A DNA stretch of 64,000 bases from Tyto alba (Eukaryota; Chordata; Aves; Strigiformes; Tytonidae): assembly GCF_018691265.1 (NCBI RefSeq), contig NW_024881328.1:41983015-42047014 (forward strand), in the 5' to 3' direction. A program made the position numbers and the translations under genes. The stretch's first letter is position 1, and the number at the start of each line of letters is the position of its first letter. The notes under the pieces were generated by a model. That model did not search any database. It saw nothing but the letters and a program-made list of their open reading frames with translations, and was not told the DNA's origin. Shown piece by piece: positions 22,561-34,610 of this stretch.

Positions 22561-23790
22561 AGTTTCAGTTACTCAGGTTACATCCATTCACACATGGGTT
22601 TGCCTCAAGTCAATAATAAGAGTTGACAACAACAGGATTACAAAACCTTATTGGCTATGGATGTATATCCTGGGGAATTAGAATAATAGTAGGAAAAAAA
22701 ACAGGGTCTGTGATTGTTGTGGTTCTTCCTGAGACCTTAACCCAATAGCAGATCTGCCTGTCTTTTCATCATAACCCCTGTGACATAAGATACAAGCTGA
22801 GGATTAAGAATTATTGCTGAGGTGGAGGGAGATGCATGACCAGCTGTATCACAGGCAGTTTAGCTCCGGCCTGCATGGCCTCATGCCATCCAGAAGAGGA
22901 AACGGGGTCAAAAACCAGGAGAGCATCATCCGTGTGGGTGCAAGGAAGCCTACAGTGGAGCTGCTGGAGCAGCATGTCTTGGGCCAGGGTTGTGTACGCG
23001 CTCCCAAGTCCATCGACGCTTCTTCAGGCCTCAGAAGATGCCTGTGCTTTTTGTCAGCAAAGAAGTGTGCGAGGTGAGGAGGGTGGAGACCTCCCCTGCC
23101 TTCCAAAAGATGGACATGAGGGCGTTTATGGCTGAGGAAATCAAAGCTTCGCTTATCCGCCTTGGTCTTAGCTGTGCTCAGCGCTACATGCAGATCACAA
23201 GGGAACGGGCACAGCAGACTGTACCCCACAAAGGCGTATCTCCAGACAAAAAAAAAAAAAAAAAAATACATGAAGAGAAATGGAGTCTGAGGACATGAGG
23301 TAGACATGGGATGTCCCCTGAAGGCTGATTGAGAGAAGCCTGTGACGTGTAACCTCACGGTGCAAGGACCGCGCTGCTCAGAAGGCAAGGACAAGCCTCT
23401 GACCAGCCTCTCTGGTACAACCACTGCAAAGTCAATTAAAATTTCCAAGTCCCCGGTAGCAATCCTCCCTCTCTTCGGTAGCACTGGCAACTAGCGTGGG
23501 GAGGAGATGGTTGTCGATGCTCTCTCAGGTGTCTCTGTGTCCTCATATTGCTCCCCCGCGGCAGCAGGAGCCTTGCTGGTTGACCAGTCCACTGGAAATC
23601 CAGTGATGCTTAACTTGTTCAAAAGTAGTCCCCAGGATGATACTCTGGCAGTCTGTAGGTCTCTCTGTTCCTCTTCCAACAACAACCCTCAACGGGTGTA
23701 TAAAAGGAAGAGGCTGGGGCTAAGTGCAGTGGGTGCGGGGAATGCCGAACACAAAGGGCAGCAATCAAGTAGGTGCATTCAGAAAGTAAT
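22561..23790. other. Non-coding; longest open frames of the window, unsupported
   Basis: A minus frame of 213 codons (22849-23490) and overlapping plus frames (22814-23077, 22836-23135, 22990-23298) occupy a GC-richer patch. The minus frame includes a phenylalanine run encoded by the A19 tract at 23248-23266, so it is interrupted by simple sequence. None matches a family I know. A donor-like AGGTGAGG lies near 23071. I do not call a gene. Confidence 0.5.
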
Positions 23791-24180
23791 TTGAAAAAAA
23801 GCCATTGTGCAAATTGCAGCCCTGAAATATCCTAATTAGGAGTTCTAAATTATCTCAGTAAGATCACAATTAAAATATTCAAGATAACCAGGAAAGGAAG
23901 CATGTCTCCCCTTCCTCCTTCAGCATGTCTGACTTCTCTTTCTTCCATTGTATCATTTCAAAGGTGTTTTGTTCCTGAAACACAGGGCACTTGTTCCCAA
24001 AGGGAATATGCTTATATTTTGGTGCTCTCCCAGGCTCTTTTAGTTAATTACCGAGAATAGATTCCCCAGCATTTTTGTCTGGATCAGAGGCCCATATGTG
24101 TAATCATGCAGAGGGCTCTTTATCTGCACTGTGTGCTTAATTCTGAGCATCACTCTCAAAGAAAATAAAAATAAATGCAG
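23791..24180. promoter_or_regulatory. AT-rich block, candidate conserved non-coding element
   Basis: Words such as ATCCTAATTAGGAG (an inverted repeat around TAATTA), TAGTTAATTACC and TGTGTAATCATG cluster between GC-richer flanks. No coding frame. Homeodomain-type cores are frequent, but conservation cannot be tested here. Confidence 0.28.
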
Positions 24181-27100
24181 CTATATTCGGTGGAAAGCAG
24201 CGGCAGCTTTGCCTGTAACAGGGAAGAGCCAGGTTTCACTCTGGCTGTTGTGCAGATCATTGTGCTCTGCAGCCAGGCTGCAAGGGTATTTTTGCATCAC
24301 AGGGATATCCTTTTCTGTGACCATCCAGCACCCAAGACAAGCAGCAGAGCTTCCTTGCAGAAGCTCGGTACAAGACTGTCCTCGGTGGGCAGCGTGGGTG
24401 TTACACGGAGAGAGGCTGCAGGGAGGGTGCAGGGAACAGGCTGAAGCCTTCCACAGCAGCAAGCTCTATCCTGCTACTCTTCCTTTTTCAAATTAATGAT
24501 GGGCTGATTTTCAAATTGACGAAACTGGCGTCACGCAGAGCCTGGGGAAGAAGCTGAGCCAAAGTCACACGGACTCGGGATGTCTACATGGGATTCTTTT
24601 TAATCTGCTAGGATTCCCCCTGTAGCCCGGCTCCCATCTGCTTCTGTCACTGCTGTCGGATGCTCTGCACCGCGAAGCTGTCCCAACTCATGGGCTTCCC
24701 CTGAGACCCTAGCTTCTGGCTCTGGGACTTGATGTCTGGGCTGGTTCTGTGTGGATCCACAGTGCTTTAGCCTCAACTCTGCTGGAAAGCAGACCAGCTG
24801 CTTTTGGAGTAGACCTGCCCGTGAAATACTGTTGTCGTGCTCACGCTGTGCTGTGCCAGGGCTGAAGCTTACGGCATGAGTTACCCGCAGCCCAAACCCC
24901 CTGGCTTTGGGTGACAGCCGCCAGGGTCTGTGACAAGCTAGCTCCTGGAGAAAATGCCAGCAGATGGTGCTCAAGAACATGCACTAGCCAGGATGAGGAG
25001 GCTGTGGAGAAGCAGAAAACCCACTTGTCCTGTCCCTCCAGCAGCGCCTGTTTTCCAGGAAAGCTTTCCCTTCCCATGACTGTGTTTCCATGCGACTGTG
25101 CAGAGAGAGGTAAAAACTCTCTTGCAGTTCTGTCCTTGCTAAATTGCCTGCTGGCCTTGCAACGGTGAGGTTGGAGTTGTGCTTCATCTGTGCAGGGATG
25201 GTCCTCTGCGCATCCTTCCCAGTGCAGGAGCTCTCTTGCTGCCCAGCTCCTGGCAGCTCCTCCTATGTACAAAGAACTTCTGCCTGGTGGGAAAATAAAT
25301 CACTTGAGGCTTGGTTGGTTTGGGTTGGTTGTTTTTTTGGTTGGTTTGGGGGGTTTGGTTTTGGTTTGTGTTTTGTTTTGTTTTGGTTTGGTTTTGGTTT
25401 TGGTTTTTTTTTTTTTTTTTAGAGGAGTGAAAAATAAGCTGTGCTTACAGAAGTGTGACTCAGACTGGCATTTCGAACAAAACAGAGTTTGCAGGATTGC
25501 TTGCCTATCAGCAACAAGAATCTGCCCCAGTGCTGGGCTGTTTCCTGCTCTTACAAGTCTTTGAAGTCAGATCTTTGTCTTTTTCCTGCTTCAGACTTCG
25601 CACAAAAGATCAAAACTTGTAAGAGAAAGGAGATGTAACTATGAAAACAGTAGAGCTTTTCTTCCAAGATAGAAGTATGTAGGGTAGCTCTGATGTGTCA
25701 GGGTATTTGAGAATGTCAGGATGTTTCTGTAATCAATAATTTCCATGCAGTAATTTTTGGCTTGTGATAACTTATTTCGTAATATCAACCTCACAGGGAA
25801 TGATTTCACAGCAGATATTCTTCTGGATTTTCTTGTGGGGAACATTAAAGCTTTTTTTTTTTTTTTTTCCCCAGAGGCTCTTTGCCCATGACAGACACTG
25901 AAGGTGTGGGATCTGCTGGTGGGTTGCCCTGTGAATCAGGACTCTGATCAAGGAGCAGTGGCTACAAGACCTTACTTGAGCTGTTTAAATGTTGGCAAGT
26001 CATAATGACTAGAGCTAGTCTGCAGTGTGCTCTGAACACAGCGGAAGCAGCTCCAGCTGCTCCCTTGCAGGGTCTCAGAACGATGCTGATGTAAGATGAT
26101 CCATGTAACCACATTAATTTCTGGGACAAATCTGGCACGCCTTTCTCTTACAAGTCCTTGTATTAATTTTAATGCTTTTATTCCTGTGGGAAAGGGGCCA
26201 GGGGGATCTGGGCTTAGTCGTCTTCCAAGCAACTTGCACAGAAGCAGGCGCCCATGTTTGTGTGAACAAACGGGTCTGTACTAGCTCTCAACTGTTGTCT
26301 CTGGAGCCTGCAGACTGCTGATGGCTCTTCCAGGTTCAAACTGAAATGGATAACCAGGCAGCCTGCTGCCCTGAAGCTTTGTGCGGGAACACGGAGGCTG
26401 AGGTTTCTGTTTTAATGTGATCGGCTGTTGGTTGGGGGATGTCAAGGGCCACCACCGCTTTGTGGAGACCAGTGATCATTTGTTGGTGGTTATGTGTTCA
26501 GTGTCATCTGTGGCACTTTACAGTGAAACCACGTTTCTAGGCTAGACCTGCCCTCACATATTTGTCATTTATCTGGCTTTAAGGAAAAGTTACCAAACTG
26601 TTTTGAAATGCTCAGCTTCTTGTAAACAAGCTCTCCATCCCCAAAGTAAGTAGGGGATGCCTATCCTCACTCCAAGGCTTTCCTCCTGCCCTGATGAGCA
26701 GTGTGACATTTGTTTAAGGGTGTGCAACACCCCTTCTCTGCAGCCTCGCCCCTCTTCTGGTGGGACAACTTTTCCAGCTGCACAAATGAGAAGTTGCATC
26801 TGTTTCCAAAGTGACCCACAGCCCTCGGAGGGACTGTAAAGTTGTCATTGGGAAAATTATTGTAATTTCTGCCTTTTGAGGAGCTGCAGTTGTCTCTGTG
26901 GGGCAGGGAAAGATGTGTGAATGCAGGAGCAGAGCCTGTGCGTTAGCAATTTTGAGAGGCTGAAATGCAATGAATCCTTCACAAGACACTGCTGGATGGG
27001 TAGCTTAATTTACATTAACTGCACACAGCTAAGGGAATTCATATTACACCATATTCACCTATGTCAGTACTATTTGTCAGCTTTTGTTGTGTCAACTATA

Positions 27101-27539
27101 CTGTTTGCATTTCATTTGGCTTTGCAGAGCCAGGCTAATGCCTCAGCTCATGCCTCCTTCCCTATCTACGGCTGATTTCTCCAGGTCAACTTACCTGTTC
27201 CCACATACTGGGCATGGTTAACTTGACCACCACAATGACTGATGGAACAGGTCCAGTTCTTTCACCATCTGGAGTGGATTTGCCCTAGAGAGGGCCCTCT
27301 TCTTTGGCCATGAAGTGTGGATGGGTAATGCCAAATGCTTTGGGAGCCCCTTGAAGAGGGAATTATTCTTTCTTTGGCACCCATGAGATGGGAGGGAGCT
27401 GCATGACTCACTAGGTGAATTCCATGGACTGAAGTTAATTCCCAGTATGAAATCTTCCCTCTTGCTTGGAAACCTTTGGTTCTCGTGGAATGTTTTGCCT
27501 GCAAAAAGCTGAATGCATCATATCAGCTTGAATGTACTT
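24181..27539. other. Non-coding unique sequence
   Basis: Overlapping frames of up to 143 codons on both strands (24841-25272 minus) show no family resemblance. Contains the T/G-rich stretch listed next and a T17 tract (25852-25868). No RNA gene or transposon recognised. Confidence 0.55.
25312..25420 (+). repeat. T/G-rich low-complexity stretch
   Basis: Irregular GGTT, GGTTT and GGGG words run into an 18-base T tract. The GGTTGG...GGTTGG pattern at its start could form a two-tier G-quadruplex. It is not telomeric (no TTAGGG). The plus frames over it (FGLVLVL-type) are artefacts. Confidence 0.8.
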
Positions 27540-27830
27540 GATTTCACAAATCAGCACCTGCTCAACAAAGTCCTAGAATGAGCCTCTACATGTGTTTTAT
27601 TTTTGGGTGCAGAATAAGCGAGCCATTCAATTCAAGCTGATTTGCAAGGATAAACTGAAGTGGGAGAATAACACTGACTCAGCGCAGCACTCCTCAGATT
27701 AATTCAGCACTAACCGCTATTAATGATTTAGCACAACCATTGAAGATATGGTAAATCAGATGTTGAAGCTAATTCAGATGCCCTGGTTGACTTAATCTCC
27801 AGGCATGAAGTGTCACTTATGCTTTTGAAG
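27540..27830. promoter_or_regulatory. AT-rich block, candidate conserved non-coding element
   Basis: No open frame. Contains TGACTCAGC (AP-1/Maf-type core, near 27674), repeated TAATTCAG (near 27701 and 27770) and CTATTAATGATTTAGCAC. The repeated words and even AT-rich texture resemble developmental enhancers. Tentative. Confidence 0.28.
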
Positions 27831-28018
27831 AGTTTGCCCTCTTATCGGTGGCAGGACATAGTAACTACAGTGGCTGGTGGACTGGCAAGTTGAATGCATG
27901 AAGATTGACAAGGTAGTGCATGTTTTTTCTTCTTAAGAAGAACCACATTCAAGATACAGAAGATCTTGTTCCACTTTTTCCATCTCGGTGATATGCCACT
28001 ACTGGGAATTGTATGCTG

Positions 28019-28915
28019 ACAGAATACTTGAGATTGGAAGGGACCTCCAGAGGTCATCTGGTCCAACCCTCCTGCTCAAGCTGGGTCACCTGCAGCCAGT
28101 TGCCCAGGACCATGTCCAGATGGGTTTTGTGTAGCTCCAAGGATGGAGACTCCACGACCTCCCTGAGCAACCTGTTCCAGTGCTTAGTTACCCTTACAGT
28201 AAAAAAGTTTTTCCCAGTATTCAGAGGGAACCTCCTGTGTTTCCGTTTGTAACCGTTGTCCTGCTGGAAATATGTGTCTAATGCAGCCCAGAATACCATT
28301 GGCCACCTTTGTCACAATGGCACATTGCTGGCTTGCGTTCAACTTGGAGTCCATCAGGACCCCCAAGTCTTTTTCCGTAAAGCTGACTTCTGGGTGGTCA
28401 GCCCCCAGCATACCTTACAGGAGACAGTGTCAAAAGCCTTACTGAAGTCTAGGTAGACAATATTCACTGTTCTAGCCTCATCCACCAGGCCAGTCATTTC
28501 ATCGTAGAGGTTTATTGCACGGGGCAAGCATGACTTCCCTTTGGTGAAGCCATGCTGCCTACTCCTGATTATTGTCTTGCCCTTATGTGCTTCGTTTCCA
28601 TCACCTTTCCAAGGATCAACGTGAGGCTGTCTGACCTGTAGTTCCCCAAGTCTTTCTTCTAGCCCTTCTTGAAGACAGGATTGAGTGACATTTGTTTTTC
28701 TCCAGTCCTTGGGCGCTTCTAGTAGTCATCATGATTGATCAATGACTATCAAGTGGTCTTGCAGTGACATCTGCCAGCTCCCTCCAGCACTCATGGCTGC
28801 ATCCCATCGGGGCCCATGGACAAATGTATGACTAGTTTGCTTAAGTATTCCTTGATCTGATCCTCTTCCATCATGGGTACATCTTCCTTGCTCCAACTTT
28901 CCCCCCTTGTCTCTG
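28019..28915 (-). mobile_element. CR1 LINE, 5'-truncated and internally deleted
   Basis: On the plus strand the element opens with the antisense CR1 3' region (GAGATTGGAAGGGACCTCC, then GTCCAACCCTCCTGCTCAAG). Read on the minus strand, the coding traces are LGNYRSDSLTL and HGFTKGKSCL, then DFSKAFDTV (28425-28455; RT motif A with a catalytic Asp), a junction near 28412-28420, then LGVLMDSKLN, ANGILGCIR, and finally FFTVRVTKHWNRL and SPSLELHKTHLDMVLGN at the C-terminus. The segment between motif A and LGVLMDSK, including the FADD motif, is missing and the frame shifts at the junction. The 5' part (28720-28915) matches the linker before RT; no endonuclease is present. The copy is dead. Confidence 0.92.
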
Positions 28916-31900
28916 GGACTCTTACCAGACAAATCTTGGGCTGGAAAGTTGGAAGGACAAATCCTAGTATGGGTCTGACATGGCTGGTTTTGTTTCTGGC
29001 AGGCGTGAGTGCCTCCAGAAGCCTGGGTATTTGTCTTGCACCTCTGGGAACTGGAGGAATTGCCCCATTTTGTAGACTGGTTTAAGTGGTGTTCAATTTG
29101 CTTCTTCAAGTGCATTTTTGAGGAGTGTGCAGGTGGCCTCAGGGAGGAAGGTGCTGGCCTTGGCAGAGGGCTTGCATCCACCAAGGAGCAGCTCCACAGC
29201 CAGGTCCTCAAGAGCCAGAAGGTTCCTTCCCCAGGATAAGCTAGTCTGTGTTCCCCTTAGGGTAACAGATTTACATATATCCATATTTTAGATCCCCAGT
29301 GGGTTGCAGCACTCTAGATGGCTGCACACTGCAGTGTGCGTTCTGCTAGCCAGTCACGAGTAGGGTGATGTTTTATTTTCTGAATTTCAAAGAGGGCTTA
29401 TGCACTCGAGTTTTCAAAATGAATAATTCTGGCTGCTTTAAAGCAATTATCTTCTTTCCGTGAGCAATCTTCAAAGAAAAAGTTATTGTGCATGAGTCAT
29501 TAGGGAAGCAGATGGAATGATCTGGGGCTCAGATAGTTACGGAGGGACCAGTCCTTCAACTGCTGGTCCCTGCTCCCTTCCCGTGTAGCCCCTTCCACAG
29601 GGGAAATCCAGCTTTCCTATGAAATTAGCCCTGAGGTGCCAGACAATGGTATCTGTGCCTTTCTGGGGATTTTAAGTGGCTGGGCTACATCAGAGGCTCT
29701 CCTTGAAGCAGAGCTCCAAGGCTTGTTGGTACAAATGCACCCGGGTACTGTGAAATCCAAACTGACCTGGGTAATTGGAGCTGCTGAGTAGTTTCCCTCT
29801 TGCAGGTTTCTAACAATAGCTAATACAAGGGGTGCCCAGCCTGGTCAAAGTGATGGAGCCCTAAAGGCTAATGCCAAGTAACATTAGCATCTCTGAAAGC
29901 TCCTCTGTGAGCTCATATGCCTGCTGATGTTTGGATAGCATCGCTGGAATATCTGCTCCTCTGGGGAAGCAACGCCAAGGGGAGAGTTGCCTCTCTGTTT
30001 TGTATGAGCAGTCGTGGTGCTCCAATTTCCTGGCCCCCCCAAATTTTGGCCTGACCTTAAAAAGGAACAGCATGTTGCCTCCTGATTGTGTGTACAAGTA
30101 TGACAAGTGGGGAGGCTGTGGGATGGAGAGGCTTGTGCTGAGCAAGCTTGTGCCTGCTGGCTCTTGGGAGGTGGATTTCACTGTCCATCCCTCAGAGCAG
30201 ATGCATGTGAGGGAAAGAAAAAAAAAAAATCTGTTTAAAGCTTTGATGTGTCTTGCCTGTCCTTGCACCAAGCTTCCTACATCTGTTTTGCTGCAGGGTC
30301 CAGATCTGATCTGCTACAGACGTTCAGGATTAGGTTTCTTTAGATCCTGGCTCTATCTGTGCTGACAAATCTGACTGTATTTAGCCTGTCCAGGCTGTGG
30401 TGATCTATTAGATTCAAGGTCACCGCTACTGTGATGCCTCCAGGCTGAGTGTCTGGGCAGTGGCAGCCGTGCCTGCTCGCTGCTCAGGTGGCAGACACAG
30501 CTCTCCAGACGCAGGGTCAGAGCCAAGAGCATCAGACACTGTATATTAGCATGAATTATTCCCTGTGTACATGTGTTTTGTGCAGGCAACATCCCGTCTG
30601 GGTAAAGTGAGTTTGCTTTTAATTCCATGCAAGATGCACTTAACAGAGCTGGTCGCCCACATCACGTGGAGCAGCAGTGCCACCTCTGCCAAAATAGTGC
30701 ACAAGGAGCTGGAAAACCTCAGGGTCTCGCTCAGAGTTGCAATAGCAGTTGGTGGCACAGGGTATGGTGTGTTTAGAGATGGTTTGCATGCTGTTAGCAG
30801 CCACAAAGGAGGGTCCAGAGGGACACTGCCCAGTCCCTCCACCCCCGGACACTTGTCTCCTATGCTGTCTGCTCTATCTGATTTTCCAGTCCTCCTTCTG
30901 TGACTGTAAGTCCCTATAAGGACAGCGGGGATGAAATGACATGAAGGCCACCCCTCATATCGGACCCACGAAAAGGTGCTGCCAAGCTGATGTTTTACTT
31001 CAGGGTCCTTAAGCATGAGGTTATTTTCCTTCCCTGAGAAACTCTTAAGCCAGCTCAAAAAACAAAGATAAGCTCCCCAAAATGGGATGGAAAACAGAAG
31101 CCTGTCAGATCAATATTTTTTGATCAATATTTCTTCTTTCTTTTTAAAGTTTTCAATTACTTTCTGGAGCGAAATCTAAGTAGAAAAGGCAACAGGAGAG
31201 CCCCATGGGTGAGAGTTTCCATGCATGGAACAGCTTGTTTAGTGCTTCCCCAGGTGTTGGGAGAGCCCACAGGGTGGTTGCTTTAACAGTTTTGGGTGCC
31301 AGGGTGGCATGTTCCACAAGACCTCTTGGTCCTTGCATTGCCTGTCAAAATATGAATTTATAGCCACGTCCTAGAGCAGACAGGGGAAAGAACAAGCTGC
31401 TGATCACCCCTTCTCTCCTCTTCTGGGATGCTGACAGACTTCTACTGCTGTTACCTGCTTGTTGCTGGATTTTTCAATATGCCTGCATTCACCTGAAATG
31501 ATACCTGCCAAAATAGTGGCCCTCTATGAACAAGTACAACACGGGTGACACCAGTACCCTATGTCACTGGCCCCAAGCCCCCTCTGATCCCTGCCCAGCA
31601 CTGCGCTCACCAAAGCTGCATGCAAGAGAGGAGAGCGAATGCAACGTGACCTGGGGTGAGGGTTATGTCTGTTGTGACTTAGGAAGGACTGTGGTAAATA
31701 TTTCTGTGCTAGCTGTGTTTTGTGATCACGTAGATGCAAAATAAGTCATGCCTGGTACTTGGAGAGGAAATAGGGCTCAAAACCTCTCATCAGCTTTCAG
31801 CCTGGCAGAGGTGAGGCGCTTGGTCGAGCAGTAAAAGGGGAGGTTGGTTGGTTGCAGCCCCCGCTCCGGGAGAGAGCAGCAGGGTCCAGATGCTGCATTC

Positions 31901-34180
31901 GTGGTGGCTTCACGGCAGCTTGTTGAGGTAAGAGAAGATGCTCTAGTCATGCAGGGTAATGTGTTGTGGAAAGAGACTGCGTGGAGCTGGAAGCCTGGTT
32001 TTGAGAGGCGCGGTGCCTGTAGCGGTAGTGTCTGTGTGCTCCGGGCTGCATCGCAACAGGGTGAGTTGCAGAGACTTTAACCGTGGCTACATTTCACTGT
32101 GACGGGTCACCTGAACCTTACAAGACCTGATGGGTGTCTGCTTAGCGTTAGCTGAACGTCGTGACCTACCAACTCTGAACTGTCGGCTCTTCCCCCAGAA
32201 AGCCTCCAAATATGCTGTTTCTCTCCCCAGTCTTACACACTTTAATGGGTTGGGAAGTTTTTCTATATAGAAGTTTTTCTGTGTGCATACTGAGATGGGG
32301 CAGAATCTCAGTTGCAGCAGGTGCTTGGTAACATCGCTGCCTGCAGCAGATGACAAAAGTAAGACTATCCAGGAGGCAGACTGAAGGTGAGAGAGATCAA
32401 CAGAGGGACCTGCGGCCCTCTCTGCAGATATGCCTAAATGATATGTTTGCATTGGCAATTATGAGTCACAGGATGTAGTAGCAAGGTTTCCTGAGAGCCC
32501 TTTCCTTTGGGCTCAGTCACTATCTCAAGCCAAGGCTTCAGGGAGCAGGGATTTCTAGAAAAGAGCTATTTAGCACTTGTGCAGCAGCTTTCTTCAAGCA
32601 CCTCTGTGCCAGACCCTGCATAAAAAAAAAATGCAATTCCCATGCCAAGGGCAGTGCATCTCCATGTTCTTGTGGTTTTGCATTTATCTGAGAGAAAAAA
32701 AAAACCACATCTCTGCCCAGAGAAAATGAGTCCCGGCCTTCCCTGGAGCGTTTTATCCTCTGTAACAGACAGGCCTTTCTAAGCTCAGCCTGTGCGTTAG
32801 CAGCTGGGGTGGGAGGAAACCCCCTTGTTCCTTTGCAAAACACTCGCTTGTACATGCACAATCTGAGACCTATCAAGTCTTGATGATTGCTCTCCTCTAA
32901 TTCCAGATAACAAACTTCTTTTCCCCACGACCTCTGTGTGGTGTGAGCATAAGCCAGGACTCTCTGTTGGGGAAAACAAACTCCTCTGGGTCACTAGAGC
33001 TTCTCTTCTTCACACGAGGACATCTTGTATGCATTGTACTTCTGAGTTTTGAATGGAGGTAGGTGAAAATAGCCTAGTTAGGGTGTGGGCATGACTACCT
33101 ATCTGGGGATATCTTGAGAGCACTCCAGTGCCTCTGATGTCTATCACTGCAACGTGGCACCCAGAAAGCCGTGTGCATACTGTGTTGTCCTTCATAAAAT
33201 CTAGTTTCCTTTGAAGCCTGAAGCAGAAGTAAGTTGAGTTTGTTAGGAGACAGTCTCTAGGATGCAGAGGTGGCTTTGCCACAAAGTCCCCATTGGCAGA
33301 CAAAGTGCTGGAGGCAACAACTTGCCCATCAGGACCTTTGGGAGAGTAAACCGAGGTGCTCTACAGCAGATGTGAAGATGTCTTCACTGAGGGCCACCCA
33401 ACTGTGTGTTTCCCTTGCCCGGCTCATGAGGTATAACCTGGCTTGCAAAACCCTCCTGACAACAGATAGGAGCATCCGTTATGTAGGGTTTAATCTCTGT
33501 GCAGCTTAAATCCTCTCTGGGAGCAGGAGATGTCCGTTATAGTTTGACAGATAATAGCTTGGCTTCATTAATGTGACACAGCATAGGGGAAACATTGCGT
33601 TCATATTCTGGCTCAGCTATGTAATGCACATTTGGAAAATGAATTGTGATTTATGGCAAAGCCTGTAGAACCCAGCAGGACTGTGCCGTTTGGCTGCCTG
33701 TGTACGTACTCATCTCCCAGGGTTTCTTTATAACTTCTTTTATTTCACACCTCACGTTCCCCTGCTGAGCCTGTCAACCTGGAAATTAGACTCTGAGGAG
33801 GCTTAGCCAACCACTCAACTGATGCCATTCCCAGCCCATTTCAAACAGTCTGCTGGTCACCACACACTTTTACTACAGCCCTCATAAAGTAGGTCTGAGC
33901 TTGCAGCAGCTTGCGAGGAAGGGATGTCTCCTCTGTTGTATGGAGGATCCCTTCCTTGGGCTTGGAGTTAAGTGAATGAGCCCATCTCTGCGCAGCTGAC
34001 TTGGCTGTGACCAACACGAAGGTCAAGCTTCTGGGCTCCTTCAACTCATTGTGCTTCTGCCTTCACTTCTGCCATGTCCTTGTTCTGGCAGGCTTGCTGT
34101 CTTGCTATCCAGCCTGAAATATTCGCGAGCCAGCTTCTCCTAACAGAGACCAGAAATCTGGGTCACAGCTTATGGGCTGA
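28916..34180. other. Non-coding unique sequence
   Basis: Right of the CR1 copy, frames of up to 170 codons (30546-31058 minus) match nothing I know. An AT-rich block at 29360-29520 may be conserved. Near 31112 GATCAATATTT occurs twice in tandem. A strong donor-like GAG/GTAAGAG lies at 31925-31934 downstream of a GC-richer patch (see findings). No gene is called. Confidence 0.55.
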
Positions 34181-34189
34181 AGTGTGGAA

Positions 34190-34610
34190 TTAAGTAGCAC
34201 TTGTTTGATAAGCTTGCTCCCTGTAATGAGAAAATATCCTGGTGTGATGTGAAAGGTGCCTTTGAAGCCTCAAGAGATTCTGGAGAAAGGAAAAATGGGG
34301 GTAAAAAAAAAAAAAAATCCAATCCTAAATTTAATTGGCATTAAGAACTTGCCTTTTGTGTATTAAAGTTCTGCGCCAGTGTGGTAGCTGTGCTGTGATT
34401 ATTGCAGGAATGAGCGAGAATTCCTATGTGTTCAATTTGCCATCAGCCATGGATGCCTGTGTCAGTTCCCTCTAATTATACAGATCAGTAGTTTTCCTTA
34501 GGGATTGATCATATTTCAACACAAAGGCACTCAAAGTGCATTTATGACAATTTGCCTATAAACTGACATGGCCTCCTTTTACAGCACAAGCACCCTGGGT
34601 TGAACTAAAT
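34190..34610. promoter_or_regulatory. AT-rich block, candidate conserved non-coding element
   Basis: Long even AT-rich stretch with no open frame, holding an A14 tract (34303-34316) and words such as TAAATTTAATTGGCATTAAG, TGTGATTATTGCAGG and CTCTAATTATACAG. It is the longest such block in the window and differs clearly from the GC-richer frames after 34617. Regulatory role inferred only from texture. Confidence 0.3.

Noticed and set aside
22849..23490. Longest open frame (213 codons, minus)
   Set aside because: Length is within chance expectation for 64 kb in six frames. It contains a polyphenylalanine run from a poly(A/T) tract and matches no family I recognise.
28054..28411. Minus frames of 75-81 codons that look protein-like
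   Set aside because: They are fragments of CR1 ORF2 C-terminal sequence in a dead, truncated element, not host genes.
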